DNA from: an uncultured Chromatiaceae bacterium | Lineage (GTDB): Bacteria; Pseudomonadota; Gammaproteobacteria; DRLM01 | Assembly: GCA_945787555.1 (NCBI GenBank) | Contig: CALZJG010000049.1 | Coordinates: 1 to 43,459 of the forward strand | Reading direction: 5' to 3' | DNA length: 43,459 nt | In this document: piece by piece, positions 22,816 through 30,314 of the stretch | How positions within the stretch are numbered: the first letter of the stretch is position 1 | How the letters are laid out: each line of letters begins with the position of its first letter | Position numbers and translations under genes: made by a program | The notes under the pieces: generated by a model | The model's database searches: none | Seen by the model: only the letters and a program-made list of their open reading frames with translations | Told to the model about the DNA's origin: nothing

Positions 22816-23700
22816 ATGATTCCCCAGTTCGAGCCCTTGCGGCACATGGAAACCTTCAGTGACGCGATGTTCAATCGCATCATCGCTTTTCAAGAGAGGC
22901 AGCACGCGGCGTGGAACGAGTCACTGCCCTTCGCCGAGCGCATCAAGGATTTGCCGCTGCACGCCCTAGTGTTCAGTAATCCCGATCGCGATCCTGCCAA
23001 GTTCGGGCCCACGGTGGCGCCGTATTTTCCGCTGCGCGACGAGTGGCGCAAGATCGCGCTGTACGCTCGCCAAGTGGCTGACGCACCGGTGGTCTGTGAT
23101 CTGCATCCGGGCAATGGTTTCCTCGGCAGCTTGCTGGCGCGCGAGGGGCTGAAAGTCATTGGTGTGCGGGAACCGCAGGTCGGCGGTAACCATCCGGCCG
23201 CCAAGCCCAATCAGATTCGCAATTTTTATGACAGTGATTGCTACGAAATGCGCGAGCAGGTTATCACCGCCATCGACTTCCCTTTCGATGTGGCTTTTTC
23301 CTCGTGGATGCCGGCGGGTCAGAACGACACCCCCGAAATCGCCAAGCATCGCCCCAAGCTTATCGTCTACGTTCACACCAAACATGTGAACGAAGAGACC
23401 GGCGGTCCGCAGACCGGGACCCCCGAAGCCTATACTGATCTGCCCGACGGTTATCAGCTCATCCATGAATGGGGCGTGCTGCGACCCGAGAATCTATTCC
23501 ATGATGTGTGGCCCGATCTGACGCCCAGTATCGAGGAGACGCGCTACGTGAAGATTTACGCCGATGAAGGGTACTACGACATCGACATTCCCGATCCGCT
23601 GCCGCCTGCCCCGCCCTACGATTGGGAGCAGGAGTTGGAAATGGCTCTGCTCGCGCTGCAAGCCCAGGAGCATTTGCGGTCACAGGGGATGCAGGTTTAA
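22816..23700 (+). CDS. SAM-methyltransferase-like protein of unknown function
   Basis: A protein of 294 residues. The ATG at 22816 (MIPQFEPLRHMETF) is chosen because AGGTGA precedes it; a longer frame would start inside the hemE hairpin. The segment VCDLHPGNGFLGSLLAREGLKVIGV resembles motif I of Rossmann-fold methyltransferases, and FDVAFSSWMPAG resembles the later acidic motif, but the canonical GxGxG is altered to HPGNG. No substrate-binding family was recognised. The tail (DPLPPAPPYDWEQELEMALLALQAQEH) is acidic. The TAA overlaps the TAA of the convergent transporter gene within TTAA. A conserved hypothetical of this lineage is the safest label. Confidence 0.72.
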   Translation: MIPQFEPLRHMETFSDAMFNRIIAFQERQHAAWNESLPFAERIKDLPLHALVFSNPDRDPAKFGPTVAPYFPLRDEWRKIALYARQVADAPVVCDLHPGNGFLGSLLAREGLKVIGVREPQVGGNHPAAKPNQIRNFYDSDCYEMREQVITAIDFPFDVAFSSWMPAGQNDTPEIAKHRPKLIVYVHTKHVNEETGGPQTGTPEAYTDLPDGYQLIHEWGVLRPENLFHDVWPDLTPSIEETRYVKIYADEGYYDIDIPDPLPPAPPYDWEQELEMALLALQAQEHLRSQGMQV

Positions 23701-25361
23701 GGCTCGTTATTACTCGCCGCCGCCTCGGCGGCGGATGGCCGCTGAGCGCTGGCATAGGTGCTCAGCGTAGTGAGATAGCGCCCGCCCTTTTCCGCTTGCT
23801 GATACATGCGCCGCATGTCGCTCAGTATGTCCAGCTGCTCCACCATGTGACGCGTCGGCAGCAGGCCTTGGGTGCCGGCGCGCAGCAGTTCGCCTTTCAG
23901 GCGTTGATAGTCTTGTTCTAATGCTTTCAGCTGGTGGCGACAGGCGTCGGTTGAGAAATGCTCGTCGTCGATATTAGCGGCATCCAGCAATTTTATGGTC
24001 GCGACTTTGAATTGTGCCAAGTGTTCGGCCAGCGCGGCTTCTTCGATGCGATGCGCGCGTGCTTCTAAGTCGGCAAGGGTAAGCGCGGTTTCCGCGACTT
24101 CAGTGTAGTAACGCGCCACCCGCGGCGCATTGGGCAGGGCGTCGGCCAGATCGGCGGGCAGGCTGGTACGTTGTAGTGTGGCACTGAAGTCCACGCTGGC
24201 ATTGGTGAGTTTATCCACGATGGCTTTATCTCCGGCCAAGCGTTGGCCCGGAGCGAGTTCGGTACTGATGGCGCCCTTGGCCATACGGCGACTGATGGCG
24301 CCGATGCGCGCCAATTCCTGGGCTAGCGCGTGCAGCGCCAGTACCGGGGTATTGACCACGTTGCGGTCGAGATATTTCGGTCGCGCTTCGTCTTCCTCGG
24401 CAACGCGCAAACGCCGTTCCAGCCATGACGCTAGCCGAGTCGTCAGCGGCCACATCAAGATCACGCCCAACACGTTGAAGGCGGTGTGGAACAAGGCCAG
24501 CAAGGCGACCGGTTCGCCATCCAGTTGCAGGGCCGCGCGCAGCACGCCCAGCGACCACAACAGCAGCGGTAGAAGGAGCAGTGCCACGGCGCCGGTAATG
24601 AGGTTGAAGGCGACATGTGCGGCGGCGACCCGCTTGGCATTGGGCGTGGCCCCGAGCACCGCCAACACGGCGGTGGAGGTCGAGCCGACGTTGGCCCCAA
24701 TGACCATGGCCGCGGCGGCTTCCAGGGTGATGACGCCGCCGGCGGCGGCGGTAAGTATCACCGCCATGGAGGCGCTGGACGATTGCATGAGCATGGTGAA
24801 CAAGATGCCCGTGCCCACCAGCAGTGCCAGCCCAGCGAGATTGTCTCCATGCCAGGACTGGACGGCGTAATCAGCGCCCAGACCGACGAAACCGGTCCTC
24901 AAGATGTCGATGCCGATGAAGAACACGCCAAACCCGGCCAGCGCCTCGCCCAGCGCGCCGAGGCGTTGATTATTGGCGATAATACGCATTCCCATGCCGA
25001 GGCCGATCAGCGGCAGGGCGAAGGCCTTGATGTCGAAATTGAAGCCGATCACGGCCACCAGCCAGCCGGTAGTGGTGGTGCCGATGTTGCTGCCGTAGAT
25101 CACGGTGATCGATTGCTTGAGCGTCATCAAGCCGGCGTTCACGAAGCCGATGGTGGCCACCGTCACGGCGCCGGAGGACTGCACCAACGAGGTGATGAAC
25201 AAGCCCGAGAACACGCCGCGCAAGGGGGTGGCGGTGGAGCGTTCGAGGATATTGCGCAGCGCCTGGCCCGAGGCGAGTTTGAGGCCTTCGGTCATGAGGT
25301 GCATGCCGAGCAAAAACAGTCCCAGGCCACCCAATACATTAGTGATGACTTGCCAGCTCAT
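23697..25361 (-). CDS. Na+/phosphate cotransporter family protein with PhoU-like domain
   Basis: A NptA/PNaS-type transporter of 554 residues. The membrane part contains two Na/Pi-cotransporter repeats, with LVQSSGAVTVATIGFVNAG and MLMQSSSASMAVILTAAAG carrying the paired Q-S-S motifs of the family; roughly eight or nine helices are predicted by eye in residues 1-320. The C-terminal 220 residues form a helical PhoU-like domain. The family couples inward phosphate transport to a sodium gradient in the inner membrane. The gene is convergent with the methyltransferase-like gene, with stops overlapping, and is transcribed alone. No pho box was recognised upstream. Confidence 0.9.
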   Translation of the reverse strand: MSWQVITNVLGGLGLFLLGMHLMTEGLKLASGQALRNILERSTATPLRGVFSGLFITSLVQSSGAVTVATIGFVNAGLMTLKQSITVIYGSNIGTTTTGWLVAVIGFNFDIKAFALPLIGLGMGMRIIANNQRLGALGEALAGFGVFFIGIDILRTGFVGLGADYAVQSWHGDNLAGLALLVGTGILFTMLMQSSSASMAVILTAAAGGVITLEAAAAMVIGANVGSTSTAVLAVLGATPNAKRVAAAHVAFNLITGAVALLLLPLLLWSLGVLRAALQLDGEPVALLALFHTAFNVLGVILMWPLTTRLASWLERRLRVAEEDEARPKYLDRNVVNTPVLALHALAQELARIGAISRRMAKGAISTELAPGQRLAGDKAIVDKLTNASVDFSATLQRTSLPADLADALPNAPRVARYYTEVAETALTLADLEARAHRIEEAALAEHLAQFKVATIKLLDAANIDDEHFSTDACRHQLKALEQDYQRLKGELLRAGTQGLLPTRHMVEQLDILSDMRRMYQQAEKGGRYLTTLSTYASAQRPSAAEAAASNNEP

Positions 25362-25409
25362 GAAATCAGCGCCGAGTTGCCTGCCTCTGTGTGCGACGAG
25401 AAGAATGGG

Positions 25410-25578
25410 TTAACAGCTTGCTGAAAAAACCTAGAACGGCGCCCTGCCATGTTGGCTAGCGCCGACCTTCGGTGATAAAACGACTCAAAATGCTCATTCA
25501 CTCGCCTGTAAAAGCGCTTTTTTGCCGTCTTACGCCTGGTCTGGCATCCGCCGGAGGCTTTTCAGCAAGCTGTTAAGG
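25410..25578. mobile_element. 169-bp MITE-like element with 20-bp perfect inverted ends
   Basis: TTAACAGCTTGCTGAAAAAA at 25410-25429 is exactly repeated inverted at 25559-25578. The outermost TTAA is palindromic, so any target duplication cannot be separated from the ends. The interior has a GGCGC...GCGCC pair near 25437-25475 and AAAAGCGCTTTT, and no reading frame of note. It lies between the Na/Pi transporter gene and the Nudix gene. The structure resembles a miniature inverted-repeat element that would need a transposase elsewhere. It could also fold as one long hairpin in RNA. Both ends are AT-rich relative to the flanks. Confidence 0.6.
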
Positions 25579-25670
25579 ACCCGTTTCCATCATATCAGTG
25601 TGGGTGCGCGCATTGGCTACTATTGATATATCAGAAGGTGCCGTGCAGGCCGGTAAGGAGGACGCTGATT

Positions 25671-26096
25671 TTGCGGAGACGGGTGTTATCGGCGGGGGTG
25701 GTGATAGTACGTGGCGCAGATGTCGGGCGTCGCGTGCTGTTACTGCGTGCCTATAAGAACTGGGACTTCCCGAAGGGTATGGTCGAGACCGGTGAGGATC
25801 CCTTGCAGGGCGCGATTCGTGAAGTCGAGGAGGAGACGGCGCTCACCGAATTGGATTTTCGTTGGGGCCAGGATTACCGCGAAACCGCTCCCTACGGGCG
25901 CGGTAAGGTGGCGCGCTATTACCTTGCTGCCAGTGACTCGGGCGAAGTGCAGTTACCGGTCAGCGCGGAGCTGGGTCGGCCCGAGCATGATGAGTTTCGT
26001 TGGGCCGAGTATGAGGCGGCGCGCGCCTTGCTGCCCCAACGTTTGGCGCCGGTGTTGCAATGGGCGTGGAATGTGACGGCGACGGAGGGGAGATGA
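25671..26096 (+). CDS. Nudix hydrolase, Ap4A-pyrophosphohydrolase-like
   Basis: A protein of 141 residues from a TTG at 25671, preceded by AAGGAGG at 25655-25661 with nine bases of spacing. Other starts in this frame have no ribosome binding site. The Nudix box spans about residues 36-58 (GMVETGEDPLQGAIREVEEE, then TAL), with the usual EE pair; the glycine after it is alanine here. The preceding WDFPKG is typical of asymmetric diadenosine tetraphosphatases. An Ap4A hydrolase-type function is therefore likely but unproven. The gene lies in the shadow of the MITE-like element, which could affect its promoter. Confidence 0.85.
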   Translation: MRRRVLSAGVVIVRGADVGRRVLLLRAYKNWDFPKGMVETGEDPLQGAIREVEEETALTELDFRWGQDYRETAPYGRGKVARYYLAASDSGEVQLPVSAELGRPEHDEFRWAEYEAARALLPQRLAPVLQWAWNVTATEGR

Positions 26097-26116
26097 GGCC
26101 GTGATTGCATCGTTGG

Positions 26117-26449
26117 CTAAGTTTGGTCGCGACCGGGCGTGAAGATTGGCGAGGGAAACGGGGTGACATTCTCCCCCGCCGGTGAAATCTTGTTGGTCCC
26201 TTGCTTGTCCACTTCATCAATGCGCAGCACCGCTTGAATCGGAATATAGGTGCGTTTGACGCCGCTAAATTCGGCTTGCAGCTTTTCTTCGCACGGATCG
26301 ACCAGTACGGCGGATTTGTCGCCAAATATCAGCCCCTCCACTTCCACGAAGCCCAGGAGCGCGCTGTGCTGCACTTGCTTGGCGTGGATTTCATAGATCT
26401 TGCCTCGATTGTGAAAAATGATTTTATAAATGGATTTTGTGCGCGCCAT
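26117..26449 (-). CDS. DUF1820 family protein
   Basis: A 110-residue protein with the DUF1820 pattern: MARTKSIYKIIFHNRGKIYEIHAK, GFVEVEGLIFGDKS, and FSGVKRTYIPIQAVLRIDEV. The family is small and conserved in gammaproteobacteria, with no known function. It lies downstream of the fructosamine-kinase gene (32-bp gap) on the same strand and is convergent with the Nudix gene. The C-terminal tail (SPAGENVTPFPSPIF) is Pro-rich. Confidence 0.88.
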   Translation of the reverse strand: MARTKSIYKIIFHNRGKIYEIHAKQVQHSALLGFVEVEGLIFGDKSAVLVDPCEEKLQAEFSGVKRTYIPIQAVLRIDEVDKQGTNKISPAGENVTPFPSPIFTPGRDQT

Positions 26450-26481
26450 GAGACACCGTTAGAAAAATAAGGTGGGAATGA

Positions 26482-27360
26482 TTAGCTGACTTCGCTGAGC
26501 AAACTGTCGATCATCCGCTCGGCCTGGGCGCCATAGCCGCCGCCGAACAAGTTAAGATGATTGAGCACGTGATACAAGTTGTAAAGCTGTTTGCGGACGT
26601 GATAGCCCTCGTCCAAGGGATACGCCGCCTGGTACGCGTGATAAAAGTCCGGCGAGTAGCCGCCGAACAGCTCGGTCATCGCCAGGTCCGTTTCACGATC
26701 GCCGTAATAGACGGCGGGATCGAAGAGTACCGGTTCTCCGGTGTCAGTGTAGCCGTGATTGCCGGCCCACAAATCGCCGTGCAACAGCGCCGCGGCGGGA
26801 CGGTGGTCGCCGAAAAGTTGATCGAGCTGCGCCACCAGCCGTTCACCCTTGCGTTGTAAGGCGCCGCGATGGTCGCCGTGCGCCGCCAGCTCGAGTTGAT
26901 AACCCAAGCGCTGCTGGCGCCAAAATGTGACCCAGTCGGAGTGCGGATGGTTGAGCTGCGGTGTGGTGCCGATCGTATTGTCGCGATGCCAGCCGTATTG
27001 GGCATGGGTGTGGCGATGCAGGGCGGCGAGCCCTTCCCCCAGGCGTGCCATGCTGCGGGTCTCGGCGCGGCCGAACTCGATGCATTCCAGCACCAGATAG
27101 CCATGCGTGTCGCTCACGCCCCAGCATAAGGGTAGCGGCACCCGCACCGTGTCGCTGGCGGCGAGGGTGTGCAAGCCCTCGAATTCGGCGGCGAACATGT
27201 CGGCGTGAATGGCGGCGTTGGTTTTGACGAAATAACGCGCCTCATCACCTTCGATGGTATAGGCGCTATTGATGCAGCCACCGCCTACCGGTTGCCGTCC
27301 GCGCATCGTGAATGGTTCGCCGCTCGCTTGCGCGATCGCGGCGCTGATGGCTGTCCACAT
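26482..27360 (-). CDS. Fructosamine/ketosamine-3-kinase family protein
   Basis: Phosphorylates C-3 of the sugar in ketosamines so that glycated proteins are destabilised and repaired; bacterial members favour ribulosamines and erythrulosamines. The ATG at 27360 (MWTAISAAIAQASGEPF) matches the N-terminus of the family; upstream extension would read into a terminator hairpin. It has 292 residues. The kinase signature is LLHGDLWAGNHG, with the following metal-binding aspartate in VLFDPAVYYGDRETDLAM. YNLYHVLNHLNLFGGGY near the C-terminus is also conserved. It is just downstream of the transaldolase gene. Confidence 0.92.
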   Translation of the reverse strand: MWTAISAAIAQASGEPFTMRGRQPVGGGCINSAYTIEGDEARYFVKTNAAIHADMFAAEFEGLHTLAASDTVRVPLPLCWGVSDTHGYLVLECIEFGRAETRSMARLGEGLAALHRHTHAQYGWHRDNTIGTTPQLNHPHSDWVTFWRQQRLGYQLELAAHGDHRGALQRKGERLVAQLDQLFGDHRPAAALLHGDLWAGNHGYTDTGEPVLFDPAVYYGDRETDLAMTELFGGYSPDFYHAYQAAYPLDEGYHVRKQLYNLYHVLNHLNLFGGGYGAQAERMIDSLLSEVS

Positions 27361-27383
27361 GACGCTATGGTGGCTCCAAATCA

Positions 27384-27416
27384 AAGGGCCCCGTTGGATA
27401 ATCCGACGGGGCCCTT
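27384..27416 (-). terminator. Strong terminator hairpin between transaldolase and fructosamine kinase
   Basis: A perfect 11-bp stem, AAGGGCCCCGT / ACGGGGCCCTT, with an 11-nt loop, 30 bp after the transaldolase stop. On the minus strand it is followed by TTTGATTT. It also forms part of the 5' region of the kinase gene, starting 24 bp upstream of its ATG, so the kinase would need a promoter after it or readthrough. Confidence 0.85.
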
Positions 27417-27445
27417 AGTGTAATGCAAGTCAATCGCGAGCGGGG

Positions 27446-28561
27446 TCAGCCCGTGGCACGCTGGCCGTTGCGCAGCGCCGCCATTTTGGTGTCGATGGCG
27501 CCGAGTAGGGTGGTGAATGACTTGGCGAAGGATTCCACGCCTTCCTGTTCCAGCTGATCGGTCGCGGCGCGCAGATCAAAACCCAGTTGTGCCAGTGTCG
27601 TCATGTGTTGGTGCGCTTGGTCGAGGCCTGTGGTTAGGGTGACGGCCGGTTTGCCGTGGTCTTTGAATGCCACATAGGTCGCCGGTGGCAGCGTGTTGAC
27701 CGTGTCCGGACCGATCAGCGTTTCGATGTATAGCACGTCACTGTAGGCGGGATTCTTGGTGCCGGTGCTGGCCCACAGTAAACGTTGCGGGCGTGCGCCG
27801 GCGGCGCGTAACTCGTCGAAGCGCGAGCCGGCGTAGATCTCTTGATACCACGCGTAGGCGAGTTTGGCGTTGGCGATGGCGATATGGCCTTGCAAGCCGC
27901 TGGTGGCGGCATGTTGATCCAACCATTTGTCGATGAGGCTGTCGACGCGGCTGACGAAGAAGCTGGCCACGGCGGCGATGCGGTCTATCGGCTGGCCGCG
28001 CCGCAAGCGCGTTGCCAGTCCGGCCAGATAGGCCTCGACCACGTCTTTGTAACGCTCGACCGAAAACAGCAGTGTGACGTTGACGTTCACGCCGTGCGCA
28101 ATCAGGTGCTCGAAAGCCGTCACGCCTTCGCGGGTCGCGGGTACCTTAATCATCAGATTGGGGCGGTCGACACGCTCCCACAGACGCAAGGCTTCGGCCA
28201 CCGTGCCGTCGCTGTCGTAGGCCAGGTCGGGAGAGACTTCGAGGCTGATCATACCGTCGTGGCCCTCGCTGGCATCATAAACCGGACGCAGCAGATCGGC
28301 ACCGGCCTGGATGTCTTCGATGGCGACCGAGAAAAACGCGTCGCGGGCGTTGTGGGGGCCTTCCGCCAAGCGCGCCAAGCTGGCGTCGTAGTCGCGGCTG
28401 CCGTTGATGGCCTTCTCGAAAATGGTGGGATTGGAGGTCACGCCGCGGAGGCCGTCCTCGTCGATCTTGCGAGCCAGCTCGCCGGATTTGAGTAAACCGC
28501 GTTCGATGTTGTCGTACCAGGCGCTTTGTCCTAACTCCTGCAAGCGACGCAATGGGTTCAT
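27446..28561 (-). CDS. tal: Transaldolase
   Basis: Moves a dihydroxyacetone unit between sugar phosphates in the non-oxidative pentose phosphate pathway. It has 371 residues, the length of the longer bacterial transaldolase subfamily. VTSNPTIFEKAINGSRDYD at 41-59 and the Schiff-base lysine Lys139 in NLMIKVPAT are visible; NVNVTLLFSVERYKDVVEAYLAG follows as expected. AAGGAG lies just upstream of the ATG. It is monocistronic or followed by the kinase through partial readthrough of the terminator. Confidence 0.96.
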   Translation of the reverse strand: MNPLRRLQELGQSAWYDNIERGLLKSGELARKIDEDGLRGVTSNPTIFEKAINGSRDYDASLARLAEGPHNARDAFFSVAIEDIQAGADLLRPVYDASEGHDGMISLEVSPDLAYDSDGTVAEALRLWERVDRPNLMIKVPATREGVTAFEHLIAHGVNVNVTLLFSVERYKDVVEAYLAGLATRLRRGQPIDRIAAVASFFVSRVDSLIDKWLDQHAATSGLQGHIAIANAKLAYAWYQEIYAGSRFDELRAAGARPQRLLWASTGTKNPAYSDVLYIETLIGPDTVNTLPPATYVAFKDHGKPAVTLTTGLDQAHQHMTTLAQLGFDLRAATDQLEQEGVESFAKSFTTLLGAIDTKMAALRNGQRATG

Positions 28562-28753
28562 GGCCGGTTCTCCTTGTTGGCTGATGAGGGCGGTTGCCCC
28601 ACAGACTTATCGGCCGCGCATCGCGGAGGATTAAAAGTTGGGACAGTGATGACAATATTCAGTTCAGCGTGCCGTTGGGGCCTTTAACCGCACTATGGCA
28701 GCGCTGGGTGTATGATGAAATAGGTAATGTCTTATTAACGGAGGGATCTGGCG

Positions 28754-28963
28754 ATGTATATGAAGCACAAACAAAGCGGTTCCTTGGTGGAAGTGTTGGA
28801 TGTTGCAGCGTTGAGCGATCCGTGCCGTGCCGCCGTGTCGGGGCGTTTTCATGCCGGTGAGGAGTTGCAGGAGCCGGCGGATTTCCCCAAGGGTGAGCTG
28901 GTTTTTCCCTCGGGTGAAGCACTCCCCCAGTGCTGGCGCGATGCAGACTACAAGAAGCACTAA
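28754..28963 (+). CDS. Small conserved hypothetical protein
   Basis: A 69-residue protein with a good Shine-Dalgarno site (GGAGGG) nine bases before the ATG. It is acidic and has two cysteines; its central region contains GRFHAGEELQEPADFPKGE and LVFPSGEALPQCW. I recall similar short proteins in related bacteria but no function. No transmembrane segment or known motif is visible. It lies in a 500-bp stretch between the divergent transaldolase gene and the exported protein gene; the remainder (28562-28753) has no recognisable feature apart from the transaldolase leader. Confidence 0.6.
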   Translation: MYMKHKQSGSLVEVLDVAALSDPCRAAVSGRFHAGEELQEPADFPKGELVFPSGEALPQCWRDADYKKH

Positions 28964-29085
28964 CGGCCACGATAGACGCGGCTTGTGACGGCATTAACGG
29001 AATATTATGAGAGGACGATACACACTGTATGTGGCTGATTAACTAAATTTACCGGCAGGAAGCCAGGTTATGTGGAAGTGCTGTC

Positions 29086-29562
29086 ATGCGTAAACCTGAT
29101 TCTCTGTTGCTGTTAGGGGCGATCGTAGGCCTGAGCGTGATCGCCACGACTCTAGCTCATGCCGACTCTGTGGGCTATGAGCAGGCGGCGGCAGCCGGTC
29201 TGCAGAAGCCGAGTCCTGGGTGCCTGGGTGCGGCGCCAGGTCCCGTCCCCTGTGCCTCTTCCTCCGTCCACGCTTATCATTACGCCGGTTTTAGCGAGCA
29301 AGTATCCAATGCAATGGAGGAATTGGACGGCGAGTTGTCTGCGCCACAGCTCCTGATGAGCATCAAGATCGGTCCATCCTGGCAATCAGACTGGCGCTTA
29401 TTCAAGCATCATCGGGGTGTAAATTTGAACCTTGGCTTGGATTACCACGGTCCGATCATGAATTTGGATTTCGGCCGTTTGGATTTGAATATGGTGCTGG
29501 AGGACGGGGGCGACACCTTGGTGGAACCCCATTTTTTCCTGGGTATCGATGATCGCTGGTGA
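29086..29562 (+). CDS. Exported protein of unknown function
   Basis: A 158-residue protein with a clear signal peptide, cleaved probably after TLAHA (residue 26). GGAAG precedes the ATG by seven bases. The mature part has a flexible stretch with two cysteines, then alternating motifs VNLNLGLDYHG, IMNLDFGRLDLNMVLE and VEPHFFLGIDDRW suggesting beta strands with an aromatic C-terminus (ending in Trp), reminiscent of an outer-membrane beta protein. No family was identified. The stop codon lies within a hairpin shared with the convergent TauE gene. Confidence 0.68.
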   Translation: MRKPDSLLLLGAIVGLSVIATTLAHADSVGYEQAAAAGLQKPSPGCLGAAPGPVPCASSSVHAYHYAGFSEQVSNAMEELDGELSAPQLLMSIKIGPSWQSDWRLFKHHRGVNLNLGLDYHGPIMNLDFGRLDLNMVLEDGGDTLVEPHFFLGIDDRW

Positions 29563-29574
29563 GCGCCTCACCAG
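29556..29574. terminator. Shared hairpin covering both stop codons of two convergent genes
   Basis: CTGGTGAG, a CGC loop, and CTCACCAG make a perfect 8-bp inverted repeat. The stop of the plus gene (TGA, 29560-29562) and that of the minus gene (29568-29570) are both in the stem. No T-run follows in either direction, so termination efficiency is unclear. Confidence 0.55.
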
Positions 29575-30314
29575 GCCAGATGGACCAGCATCGCCGTGCC
29601 GAGTACCCCCAGCCCGAGGCTAAAACTACGCCGTAAGCGCGCTCCGGGTAAGCGTTTCAATAATAGACTGCCGACGATACTACCGACCGCGGCTACCAAC
29701 CCAACGCCTAGGGTGAGTTGGGGCTCCATCGGCACGGCGCCGAGATAGAACATACCGGCGACGCTGGCATTGGCCGCGATCAGCACCAGTGAATGGGCCA
29801 CCGCCGTGGGCATGTGAGCAATGCCCAGCGCGAGTAAGGTCGGCACCATCAAGAAACCGCTGCCCACCCCTAATACGCCGGTCAATAAACCCAGGGCGAT
29901 GCCGGCCACGAAGGCCCAGCCACACCGACAAGTGGGTGTTCCCATCGGATTGTCCGCCACGCGCAAGCGCGTGCTCCAGGCCGCCACGGCTACTAGCAAG
30001 ATGCCGAATAGTAGTTGTTGCAGGTCGTCCGCTATCCGCATGCCCAGCCAGGCGCCGCCCCAGGCGCCTAGCAATCCTCCGGCGAATAAGGAGGCCAACA
30101 GCAGCGGCTTCACGACCCGCCACGCCCGCTGCTGCACGGCGGCGACGAGGCTCACACCGGCCACGATGAACAGGCTCATGGCGACGGCTTCTTTAACTGG
30201 CAGCCCGGCGGCATAGATCAGCAGTGGCACGGCGAGCATGCCGCCGCCGGCTCCGAACAGGCCTAGCAGTAGGCCGATGAAGGGGGCCGCCAGCCATAGC
30301 AGCCACAGACTCAT
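29568..30314 (-). CDS. TauE/SafE family sulfite/anion exporter
   Basis: A membrane transporter of 248 residues, about eight helices, with two inverted halves: LLGLFGAGGGMLAVPLLIYAAG in the first half and LGLLTGVLGVGSGFLMVPTLLALG in the second, the repeated G-rich motifs of the family. The family exports sulfite, sulfoacetate or related anions. The start is the ATG at 30314, which overlaps the stop of the upstream metallo-beta-lactamase-fold gene as ATGA; a longer frame inside that gene is unlikely. As the last gene of a BigR-like operon its likely cargo is sulfite from persulfide oxidation. Confidence 0.9.
   Translation of the reverse strand: MSLWLLWLAAPFIGLLLGLFGAGGGMLAVPLLIYAAGLPVKEAVAMSLFIVAGVSLVAAVQQRAWRVVKPLLLASLFAGGLLGAWGGAWLGMRIADDLQQLLFGILLVAVAAWSTRLRVADNPMGTPTCRCGWAFVAGIALGLLTGVLGVGSGFLMVPTLLALGIAHMPTAVAHSLVLIAANASVAGMFYLGAVPMEPQLTLGVGLVAAVGSIVGSLLLKRLPGARLRRSFSLGLGVLGTAMLVHLAW

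Noticed and set aside
24615-25424. A 269-codon plus-strand frame opposite the Na/Pi transporter
   Set aside because: It is a shadow of a well-supported transporter gene, rich in Gly/His/Asp, with no ribosome binding site or domain.
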